Source of the DNA: Gammaproteobacteria bacterium
GTDB taxonomy: Bacteria > Pseudomonadota > Gammaproteobacteria > Pseudomonadales > Pseudohongiellaceae
Direction of reading: 5' to 3'
Assembly: GCA_029245395.1 (NCBI GenBank)
Contig: JAQWPL010000016.1
Coordinates: 62,001 to 126,000 of the forward strand
Length of the DNA: 64,000 nt
In this document: piece by piece, positions 24,807 through 32,370 of the stretch
Layout of the letters: each line of letters opens with the position of its first letter
Position numbering within the stretch: the first letter of the stretch is position 1
Notes under the pieces: model-generated
Told to the model about the DNA's origin: nothing
The model's input: only the letters and a program-made list of their open reading frames with translations
Database searches by the model: none
Program-made: the position numbers and the translations under genes

Positions 24807-27110
24807 ATGACTTCAGATTTGAATATCCCCATTTGTTTTCAAAAGCTTCTGCAATCAAGACTCTTTGTGGTTGTACTACTGCTGGCTGGCTGGAATCTCG
24901 CTATTGCCCAGTCCACACTGGAAGCACAGGCAGATTTTAATGTGTCCTCGGGCAGTTTGTGCTTTCCAGTATTGCTGCAGGATGATGGCGCACTGTACGA
25001 CGTTTGCTTACAACTGGAAGCAGAGGGTCCAGGCTTTCGATTTTCCCTGCAAAGCGCAGCAGTACGAGGTGAAACCCTTCCCGGTATTGCCACTTACAGC
25101 CAGCTGAGTGGTTTGACGCTTCCCATTGTACATTTTACTAATGGCAGCTTGTTTGCCCAGGTGACTTTTAATGCCTCACTGGACAGCAGTTCAGGTGATG
25201 TTGTGTTCATTGTCACAGGAGGTGAAGAAATTGGGCTACAGGCAGATCATTCCATTGCCAGGATCTGGAATGACGTTTTGCTGGATGGCATTCGCAATGA
25301 TTTTGCGAGGCCCACCGTACATTCTCGCAACCTGTTTCATGCATCAGCCTTGATGTACGACGCCTGGGCTGTTTTTGACGATACGGCTGAAACGTATTTG
25401 CTGGGAAAAACATTGAATGGGTTTACCTGTGACTATGCTGGGATGCCTCTACTCGACGATGTAGCAGCAGCAAGAAAAGAAGCCATAAGTTTTGGGGCTT
25501 ATCGTCTGCTTAATCACCGCTTTGCCAAAGCGCCTGGTGCAGAAGAAATCAGCGTCAGATTTGATCAGACACTGCTTGCCCTTGGTTTCGATAAGGGTTT
25601 TGTTTCTACTGACTATTCAGCAGGAAATGCAGCCGCCCTGGGGAACTACCTTGCGCAATGTCTGATTGATTACGGATTGCAGGATGGTGCGAATGAAAGT
25701 AATGATTATTCACCGCTTGAGTACGTATCGGTCAATGAGCCGATGATACCGTCTGATAAGGGCAACCCGACCTTAACCAATCCCGACCGATGGCAGCCCT
25801 TGTCCTTTGAGGAATTCAGGGATCAAAGTGGTAATTTATTCTTTGGTAACACGCCGGAATTTGTCGGGCCTGAGTGGGGTATGGTTTATCCTTTCTCACT
25901 TAAAGGAGAAGACCTGACTATCTACCAACGCGATGGTGCTGACTGGTGGGTATACCATGATCCGGATTCGCCACCCTATATTGATACACAGATTCTTGGT
26001 CTGCCTATAGGTGAGTTTTATAAGTGGGGTTTTCAACTGGTCTCTCAGTGGTCATCTCACCTGGACCCGGATGATGGTGTACTTTGGGATATTTCCCCGA
26101 TGAGTATCGGTAATGTTCAGGAACTCCCAACCACGTTATCGGATTACAAGAATTATTATAAGAAGCAGGGCGGAGATTCGTCTCTTGGTCGTGAAATAAA
26201 TCCCTACACAGGTGACCCCTATGAACCCCAGCTGGTTCCCCGCGGAGATTATGCCCGGGTACTTGCTGAATTCTGGGCCGATGGGCCGGAGTCAGAAACG
26301 CCACCGGGGCACTGGTTTACTATTTTGAATAGTGTCAGTGACAGCCCGCTGCTGGAAAAGCGTTTCAAAGGGGAAGGGGAAGTGCTTGATGATCTGGAGT
26401 GGGATATAAAAGCCTATTTCGCTCTTGGTGGCGCCATGCATGATTCTGCAGTTACCGCCTGGGGAATCAAAGGCTGGTATGACTATATCAGACCTATTTC
26501 AGCCATCCGTTATATGGCAGACCAAGGCCAAAGTAGTAATTCCAACGATCCAGATTATGATCTGGAGGGCATCCAGTTGATCCCTGGATTTATCGAAAAG
26601 GTTCAGATAACTGATCCACTGGCCGGTGACCATGATGAGAATGTTGGCAAAATTAAGCTCTATGCATGGCGTGGTCCAGATTTTGTGAAAAATCCGGCAA
26701 TAAAATATGCGGCGGTTGGCTGGATACTGGCTGAAGAATGGTGGCCATACCAGCGACCCACTTTCGTAACGCCGCCGTTTGCCGGTTATGTTTCCGGGCA
26801 CAGTACCTTTTCCCGTGCGGCAGCCCATGTGATGACGATGCTTACCGGAGATGAATACTTTCCTGGCGGCTTGGGGGAGTTCCACGCACCGAAAAATGAG
26901 TTCCTGGTATTTGAAGAAGGACCCAGTGTTGATGTGGTGCTGCAATGGGCGACATACCAGGATGCTTCTGATCAGACCAGTCTGTCACGCATTTGGGGTG
27001 GGATTCATCCGCCGGCTGATGATATTCCAGGGCGCCTGATCGGAGACACAATAGGTCCAGAGGCTTTTTCATTTGCAGAGCAGTATTTCAGTGGCACAGT
27101 ATCTCCCTGA
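24807..27110 (+). CDS. Vanadium-dependent haloperoxidase-like protein, secreted
   Basis: 767 residues: signal peptide (VVLLLAGWNLAIA), an N-terminal beta-rich domain of about 110 residues, then an all-helical PAP2/haloperoxidase core. All vanadate ligands known from the fungal chloroperoxidase have a counterpart: K555-x6-R562 (KGWYDYIRP), S663-G664-H665 (VSGHSTFSRA) and R728-x5-H734 (RIWGGIHP). The reaction would be H2O2-driven halide oxidation, or phosphatase activity if vanadate is not held. Many marine homologues are annotated this way without test. It stands alone, with a terminator following. Confidence 0.85.
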   Translation: MTSDLNIPICFQKLLQSRLFVVVLLLAGWNLAIAQSTLEAQADFNVSSGSLCFPVLLQDDGALYDVCLQLEAEGPGFRFSLQSAAVRGETLPGIATYSQLSGLTLPIVHFTNGSLFAQVTFNASLDSSSGDVVFIVTGGEEIGLQADHSIARIWNDVLLDGIRNDFARPTVHSRNLFHASALMYDAWAVFDDTAETYLLGKTLNGFTCDYAGMPLLDDVAAARKEAISFGAYRLLNHRFAKAPGAEEISVRFDQTLLALGFDKGFVSTDYSAGNAAALGNYLAQCLIDYGLQDGANESNDYSPLEYVSVNEPMIPSDKGNPTLTNPDRWQPLSFEEFRDQSGNLFFGNTPEFVGPEWGMVYPFSLKGEDLTIYQRDGADWWVYHDPDSPPYIDTQILGLPIGEFYKWGFQLVSQWSSHLDPDDGVLWDISPMSIGNVQELPTTLSDYKNYYKKQGGDSSLGREINPYTGDPYEPQLVPRGDYARVLAEFWADGPESETPPGHWFTILNSVSDSPLLEKRFKGEGEVLDDLEWDIKAYFALGGAMHDSAVTAWGIKGWYDYIRPISAIRYMADQGQSSNSNDPDYDLEGIQLIPGFIEKVQITDPLAGDHDENVGKIKLYAWRGPDFVKNPAIKYAAVGWILAEEWWPYQRPTFVTPPFAGYVSGHSTFSRAAAHVMTMLTGDEYFPGGLGEFHAPKNEFLVFEEGPSVDVVLQWATYQDASDQTSLSRIWGGIHPPADDIPGRLIGDTIGPEAFSFAEQYFSGTVSP

Positions 27111-27175
27111 TAACAGCTGATTCTCTTTTTAATAAACTACCTAAGTAAAAGGCGTTATAGAGACCTTCAGGGTGA

Positions 27176-27201
27176 GTCGGGATATTTTCCCGGCGTTTTT
27201 T
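27176..27201 (+). terminator. Rho-independent terminator of the haloperoxidase gene
   Basis: Stem GTCGGGA/TCCCGGC (one G-T pair) with loop TATTT, followed by G and six T. It lies 66 bases after the stop codon of the haloperoxidase gene on the same strand. Confidence 0.8.
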
Positions 27202-27520
27202 CAGTAATTAATTCTTTATATTTCACCTTAAGCATATAGTTTAACTATATGATATATAGCTAATAAATATATTATAAATTAATTGTCATGCCGTAACTGA
27301 TAAATTGCCCGTGAAAAGTGATGTACCTCACAATTATGGAATCATTTTCTGTTGTAGATCACATAAACTTAATAAATCACTGGATCATAAGGTATATGCA
27401 ATATTATGGTTCCATTGAAAACAGAAGTGATCCCCAGAAAGCCTGTAGTTGGGCCGATTTGCTCATAGAAAATAATTAAATGCTTGCCGCCAGTTGAATG
27501 CTAGAAGGCAGGGAGAGAAA
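27202..27520. other. Upstream region of the FecR-domain gene
   Basis: A 319-base AT-rich stretch with no gene I can defend. It contains a CRP-like palindrome (27317-27332), a second partial one (TGTAGATCACA near 27353), and a 27-codon frame at 27396-27479 without family signs. The Shine-Dalgarno GGGAGAG precedes ATG at 27521. Probably a regulated promoter region. Confidence 0.5.
27317..27332. promoter_or_regulatory. Candidate CRP/Vfr-type binding site
   Basis: AGTGA-N6-TCACA matches nine of ten bases of the CRP half-sites TGTGA/TCACA. It lies about 190 bases before the FecR-domain gene start. Whether this organism has a CRP/Vfr protein cannot be seen in the window. Confidence 0.35.
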
Positions 27521-30334
27521 ATGAAAAGCCACATTTTTAGTCATCCACTAACACTTTGCCTGGCCACATTATTGTTGCTGACAGGATTGCCCGTGTTAGC
27601 ACAGGACGAAGAAGTTATTGGACGAATTCTCATAGTCTCAGGAACAGTAGAAGCTGAATCTCCTGAAGGTGACAGGCGCGAGTTACTCCGTCGTTCGGAG
27701 GTTTATGCACAAGACACTATCCATACTGGCGCAAATAGTGCGACTCAGATTCGCATGGTGGACTCAGCCCAGATAGCCTTGAAAGAAAATACCGAGTTTC
27801 GCTTCGAGGATTACAGTTTTGATGGTGAAGGTGGGGCTGGTGATCAGGCCATTATGAATCTGGTTCGCGGCGGCTTCAGGACTATTGATGGGTTTATCGG
27901 CGGTAGTGAAGCCGATGAGTATCGGGTTGATACCCAGTATGCCTCTATAGGTGTCAGGGGAACTACCCACGAAGCAGTAATCGATGAAGTGCTGGATGCC
28001 TTGTTTACCGGTGTTTATGACGGTGGAACCACGGTCTCCAACGATGAGGGCGATCTGATTTTGGGGGTTGGAGCAGGATTCGATTTCAGCCGTACTGCCC
28101 GGGATCAGGCACCACAAGGCTTGCAAGAAATTCCAGGCCAACTTGGCAATATTAATCTAAATACTAATGTTGGCGACGAAGACGAAGAACAGGACGATGA
28201 ACAGGGCGATTCAGATTCTGAAGACGGCGCTGACAATGAAGGTGATACAGCCCAGGATAATAACGACAATCAGGATGAAACTGCCGCCAATGACGCAGGC
28301 GCTGAAGATGAAGGCCAAACAGTAGCTGCCGGACCCGCAAATCAAAATTCAGATAACGCCGGGGAAGAAGTAGCAGCAGTGGCAGCACCTCAACCTCCAC
28401 CGGGTAATGGTGGAAATGGAAATAACGGTAATGGTGGAAATGGCAATAATAATGGGAACGACAATGATAACTCACGGCAGGCCTTGGGCCTTAATACCGC
28501 TGTTGAAGCACCAGCAGTTGAGACTCCAGCAGCAGCCTTAGGTACATCAAGCACAAATGTTGATGTGCAAATTAATCCGGCAAACAACTTGCAAGAACAA
28601 GATATTGAAGATGAAGGTGTAGAGGTTGCAAACTTTATTGACAGGGATGGTGATGGAATCCCTGATGATATAGATCCTGACTTTATTGATACAGATGGCG
28701 ATGGCGTTGTTGATGCTCTAGACGCTGATCCTATTGATCCTAATCTAAGTGTTGATGAAGATAATGACCTAATTGATGACAGTATTGATCCCGATTTTAT
28801 TGATTCTGATGGTGATGGCATTGTCGACGCATTGGACCCAGACCTGATTGACAGTGATGGCGATGGCATTGTAGATGCACTGGACCCAGATCTGATTGAC
28901 AGTGATGGCGATGGCATTGTAGATGCACTGGACCCAGATCTAATTGATACAGACGGCGATGGAATTGTGGATGCCCTGGATCCAGACCCTTTCAATGCTG
29001 AAAATACTGATGACGACGGCGATGATAACCGGGGCCATGGCAACGATGAAGATGGCGTTGATGAAGATAATCCTGGCAATGGCAATGGCAATGGAAATGG
29101 CAATGGAAATGGCAATGGAAACGGCAACGGCAACGGCAACGGAAACGGAAACGGAAACGGCAGTAATAATGACGACGACTCCGATGATTCAGATGGCGTA
29201 GCTGATGATGAAGATGACGGTGCTGATGACGATGCGGCCGATGATGATGCTACCGATGACGGAACAGATGATACGGATGACAGCCCCGGTAACTCCGGAA
29301 ACAGTGGCAACGGAAATGGCAACGGTAACAGCAATTCCGATGACGATGCGACCGATGATGATGCTACCGATGACGGAACAGATGATACGGATGACAGCCC
29401 CGGTAACTCCGGAAACAGTGGCAACGGAAATGGCAATGGAAATAAGGATGATGATTGCGCCATAGTCCTTGAGAATTGTGAAGCTGCTTCCACTGAAGAT
29501 GATAGCAGCGGAAATGGAAATGGAAATGGAAATGGAAATGGAAACGGAAACAATAATGACGCAGACGATGATGAAGGCAATGGAAACGGTAATGGCAATG
29601 GAAACGGAAACGGAAATCGAAATGGAAATGGAAATGGTCTGAAACAGTCTGCAGATAGTACCGTCAAGGATCTTGTTGAAGCCTATGCCGCTGTCATTCA
29701 GGCTGCAGAAGGACAGATAGCAATAGCCGAGGATAATGAGAATGCTTATCTGATAGTTAAGGTTCCTGATAGCGAAAACATCGGTCTTGAAGCCTCTGCC
29801 AGCTTTGGCGATTTAACTATTGACTGGGGATATTGGAGCCTGCCAGGATTGCTTGATGGTGAACTTGAAATCAGTCGCGAGGACTTCCAGCGGGTTTATG
29901 TCGCTGTGGTTAAACCGGCTGACATGGATGACCTGAAATCAACGTCAGGCAATTGGTCATACAATTCGGTACCCAACCAGTTTACTGGCGGTGGTTCAGG
30001 CGGCACATTGACAGGACTTGATGTTGGCTTTGATGTAGACCTGAATTCAGGCCTGGTCAGCAACGGTAGTTTCAATGCGGATGTGGGTTATGGTGCACAA
30101 ACCTGGTCAATGAATTTCTCAGGAAGTGTTAATGGTGCAACAGCCACAATGAATAATTTCACTGATACTGTTGTCATTAGTCCTGCGGGCATCACCAATG
30201 GTATCCAGGGTGAATTGGGAGGAGTGTTTACCGGAACTGGAAATGTTAATGGATTTGTGACTGGTTTTTCACTGACCAATGGCCTAGGAGGCGCTCTTGG
30301 TGGTCTGGGTCTGCTGGAAGGATCGCCAGATTAA
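27521..30334 (+). CDS. Secreted FecR-domain protein with calcium-type and Asn-Gly repeats
   Basis: 937 residues. Signal peptide to about ALAQD; FecR domain about 30-200 (GRILIVSGTVEAESPEGDRR, ASIGVRGTTHEAVI), a fold used in envelope-bound sensors and surface proteins. Then an acidic linker, six to seven thrombospondin type 3-like repeats about 373-490 (DSDGDGIVDALDPDLI, period 16), long Asn-Gly runs, a 38-residue duplication, and a C-terminal beta-rich region of about 200 residues (GNWSYN, GELGGVFTGTGNVNGF). Likely a surface or extracellular calcium-binding protein. The start at 27521 has GGGAG upstream; an in-frame TTG at 27494 is rejected. Confidence 0.8.
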   Translation: MKSHIFSHPLTLCLATLLLLTGLPVLAQDEEVIGRILIVSGTVEAESPEGDRRELLRRSEVYAQDTIHTGANSATQIRMVDSAQIALKENTEFRFEDYSFDGEGGAGDQAIMNLVRGGFRTIDGFIGGSEADEYRVDTQYASIGVRGTTHEAVIDEVLDALFTGVYDGGTTVSNDEGDLILGVGAGFDFSRTARDQAPQGLQEIPGQLGNINLNTNVGDEDEEQDDEQGDSDSEDGADNEGDTAQDNNDNQDETAANDAGAEDEGQTVAAGPANQNSDNAGEEVAAVAAPQPPPGNGGNGNNGNGGNGNNNGNDNDNSRQALGLNTAVEAPAVETPAAALGTSSTNVDVQINPANNLQEQDIEDEGVEVANFIDRDGDGIPDDIDPDFIDTDGDGVVDALDADPIDPNLSVDEDNDLIDDSIDPDFIDSDGDGIVDALDPDLIDSDGDGIVDALDPDLIDSDGDGIVDALDPDLIDTDGDGIVDALDPDPFNAENTDDDGDDNRGHGNDEDGVDEDNPGNGNGNGNGNGNGNGNGNGNGNGNGNGNGSNNDDDSDDSDGVADDEDDGADDDAADDDATDDGTDDTDDSPGNSGNSGNGNGNGNSNSDDDATDDDATDDGTDDTDDSPGNSGNSGNGNGNGNKDDDCAIVLENCEAASTEDDSSGNGNGNGNGNGNGNNNDADDDEGNGNGNGNGNGNGNRNGNGNGLKQSADSTVKDLVEAYAAVIQAAEGQIAIAEDNENAYLIVKVPDSENIGLEASASFGDLTIDWGYWSLPGLLDGELEISREDFQRVYVAVVKPADMDDLKSTSGNWSYNSVPNQFTGGGSGGTLTGLDVGFDVDLNSGLVSNGSFNADVGYGAQTWSMNFSGSVNGATATMNNFTDTVVISPAGITNGIQGELGGVFTGTGNVNGFVTGFSLTNGLGGALGGLGLLEGSPD
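28640..28989 (+). repeat. Calcium-type (TSP3-like) repeats, 48-base period
   Basis: Six to seven units coding DxDGDG(I/V)xDxxDPD with a period of 16 codons. The middle copies are nearly identical at the nucleotide level, differing by a few third-position bases, which points to recent tandem duplication. Confidence 0.85.
29077..29640 (+). repeat. Asn-Gly hexanucleotide runs and a 98-base duplication
   Basis: Runs of AAYGGH-type hexamers encode (Asn-Gly)n at about 29077-29160, 29510-29550 and 29575-29635. Between them, 29225-29322 and 29339-29436 are copies of one another with one base difference (GGCC versus GACC), offset by 114 bases, in frame. Confidence 0.88.
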
Positions 30335-30361
30335 CCTAAGGCAACAAACATTAGTCTACAT

Positions 30362-30391
30362 AAAAACACCCGCTAACTAGCGGGTGTTTTT
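30362..30391. terminator. Bidirectional rho-independent terminator
   Basis: Stem ACACCCGCT/AGCGGGTGT with loop AACT, flanked by A and T runs on the two sides. It lies between the convergent FecR-domain gene and xthA and serves both. Confidence 0.93.
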
Positions 30392-30416
30392 GTATTTGGG
30401 AGAGGGAAGTCAAATA

Positions 30417-31181
30417 TTAGCCTGACAACTCCAACATGACAGGGCAGTGATCAGAGCCAAGGACCTGATCATAGATATCTGCCTTATGTATCCTGTCGGC
30501 AAGGGACGCTGAAGATAGAAAATAATCAATGCGCCAGCCAACATTATTGCCGCGAGCGCCCGCTCTATAACTCCACCAACTGTATTTAATGGTCTCTGGA
30601 TACAGGTGCCTGAATGTATCGATAAACCCGCCTGCCACCAGATTATCCAAGCCGTCAATTTCCTTCTGAGTATAACCGGCAGTTTTGTTGTAATTGGGTT
30701 TTGGGCGGGCCAGGTCTATTTCTTTATGGGCAACATTCAGGTCACCACATACGATTACAGGTTTGCTTTTTTCCAGGCTTTGCAGATAGGCAAGGAAATC
30801 CTTATCCCATTGCTGGCGGTATTCCAGGCGCCTTAATCCATTACCAGAATTGGGTGTGTAAACAGTAACCAGAAAAAATTCCGGGTATTGCGCGCAAATA
30901 ACCCGGCCCTCTTCATCGTGTTGTGTAATGCCGATATCAGAAGTAACAGAGAGGGGTTCGGTCTTTGTTAAAATCGCGGTACCCGAATAGCCTTTGCGCA
31001 CAGCCGAGTTAGGATAAATAAAATAGCCACCAAGTTCCTGCAAAGCCGTGAGGACCTGATCGTCCTGTGCCTTGGTTTCCTGCAGGCAAATGACATCGCA
31101 TTTAAGGCTTTCAATTTTAGGAATAAAATCCTTGCTAACAGCAGCGCGAATGCCATTAACGTTCCATGAGAGGAATCGCAT
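30417..31181 (-). CDS. xthA: Exodeoxyribonuclease III
   Basis: Mg2+-dependent AP endonuclease and 3'-5' exonuclease of base-excision repair, 254 residues. Catalytic landmarks: WNVNGIRA, the metal ligand Glu in CLQETKAQ, the Tyr in VYTPNSG, CGDLNVAHKEIDLARP, and the C-terminal GWRIDYFLSS and GSDHCPV. The length is that of the ExoA/Xth family. It is 14 bases downstream of the HtrA-like gene on the same strand, so the two may be co-transcribed. Confidence 0.95.
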   Translation of the reverse strand: MRFLSWNVNGIRAAVSKDFIPKIESLKCDVICLQETKAQDDQVLTALQELGGYFIYPNSAVRKGYSGTAILTKTEPLSVTSDIGITQHDEEGRVICAQYPEFFLVTVYTPNSGNGLRRLEYRQQWDKDFLAYLQSLEKSKPVIVCGDLNVAHKEIDLARPKPNYNKTAGYTQKEIDGLDNLVAGGFIDTFRHLYPETIKYSWWSYRAGARGNNVGWRIDYFLSSASLADRIHKADIYDQVLGSDHCPVMLELSG

Positions 31182-31195
31182 GCTTACAATCCTGA

Positions 31196-32134
31196 TTAAC
31201 TGAACATGTTTTGGGAATGCTGAATGAAAAAAGTATTGCGGTCTATGGTATCCAGAACCACTTCCCGAGTGTTATCACCGGCCCTCAGGGTGAGAGGAAT
31301 CTTGCTGCCAGCCGGCCCATAGTGCCAGATCGTCCTGAAAAATCCTGCCGTGGAAGAAACGGGCTGACTGGCAACAGAAAGAATTATATCGCCAGTGCGA
31401 ATGCCTGCCATAGCCGCAGGGGCGCCCATGTAGAGTCCTACCACACATAATTCTGATTCATGTTCTTCGACTAAAGCGCCAAGCCAGGGTCTGCGAGAGC
31501 CTGGTTTCTGTCCATGCTTGCTCATGTAATCCAGATAAGGCATGACAAGATCGGTTGGAATGAACAGGTTACCTGGAACAATATCGCCAGTTGGCCCTTT
31601 AAGACCTAGCGCCAGAGAGCCTATTCCGCAAAGTTTGCCTTCCCGGTTAATCAGACCTGCACCGGACCAATGTTCACAAAGAGGGATGGTATAAAAAGCA
31701 TCTTCCAGTAAATATTCCCAGCGGCCTGCATACTCTTCCCTGGCAAAGATCGCCGCTTCCATAGCTTTGTTGCTTTCACTGGTCAATATCTCTATTCGAT
31801 CACCAATGTTGACGGTGTCAGCAGAATCAGTATCGAGGTAGGCCGTGCCAAGAGAGACAGAAGGCCGAATCAGGGCGAGTCCTGAGTCGTAATCCTGGGC
31901 CAAAACAATCCCTTCGGCTGTCTGCCCTTTGCGGTTGGATATCCAGACTTCACTGGCTTCCATAATGGAATAACCCACAGTCAGCATCAGTCCATCGGGG
32001 CTAATCTGAATGGCGTTACTTTCCCGCTCTGTGCCCAATAGCTCTGCAGTCATGGCAGTCTCAGGTACCAGACTGCGGACCGACATTACGGCTTCATTGC
32101 GGGGTCTTTCAAAGGGGATGATGGTTGCTGACAT
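31196..32134 (-). CDS. HtrA-like serine-protease-fold protein with PDZ domain, probably inactive
   Basis: 312 residues: trypsin-like double barrel (about 25-205) and one PDZ domain (about 210-300; LGALVEEHESELCVVGL, AGIRTGDIILSV). No signal peptide or membrane helix is visible, unlike DegP or DegS. The usual TNAHV His position reads TVGYSI, so the His is missing. An Asp remains (YDSGLALIR), and the GNSGGP loop reads HWSGAGL, where a Ser is kept in an altered context. The triad therefore looks broken. It may act as a peptide-binding or regulatory protein in the cytosol. Confidence 0.75.
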   Translation of the reverse strand: MSATIIPFERPRNEAVMSVRSLVPETAMTAELLGTERESNAIQISPDGLMLTVGYSIMEASEVWISNRKGQTAEGIVLAQDYDSGLALIRPSVSLGTAYLDTDSADTVNIGDRIEILTSESNKAMEAAIFAREEYAGRWEYLLEDAFYTIPLCEHWSGAGLINREGKLCGIGSLALGLKGPTGDIVPGNLFIPTDLVMPYLDYMSKHGQKPGSRRPWLGALVEEHESELCVVGLYMGAPAAMAGIRTGDIILSVASQPVSSTAGFFRTIWHYGPAGSKIPLTLRAGDNTREVVLDTIDRNTFFIQHSQNMFS

Positions 32135-32270
32135 GAGTAAAATAGATTAATTAAGACTGGTATTTATAGTATTAAATTTGGGAGGAAAAGTCAGAAGTAA
32201 TCTGCAGTGGGGAGCGTTCCTGGGGTGTGATAATATTGCGCCCCTTCAAGACCTGTGTCCTCTTCAATTA

Positions 32271-32347
32271 GCCCCGGTGGCACAGCTGGATAGCGCGGCC
32301 CCCTCCTAAGGGGCAGGTCGCAGGTTCGAATCCTGCCCGGGGCGCCA
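32271..32347 (+). tRNA. tRNA-Arg (anticodon CCU)
   Basis: 77 bases folding into a cloverleaf: acceptor GCCCCGG/CCGGGGC, anticodon stem GCCCC/GGGGC with loop CTCCTAA (anticodon CCT), T-arm GCAGG-TTCGAAT-CCTGC, discriminator G and an encoded CCA. It stands between the divergent HtrA-like gene and the convergent selO gene. Confidence 0.97.
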
Positions 32348-32370
32348 ATTAGTCTTTTCTATTCATCTAC

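Noticed and set aside
27396-27479. A 27-codon frame before the FecR-domain gene
   Set aside because: AAGG is only about three bases from the ATG and the peptide matches nothing I know; could be a leader peptide but there is no support.
28390-29667. A 425-codon open frame on the minus strand, rich in Ser, Pro and Phe
   Set aside because: It is the mirror of the Asn-Gly and Asp-rich repeats of the FecR-domain gene. Lack of stops follows from the GGN/AAY/GAY repeat composition; there is no start signal or family.
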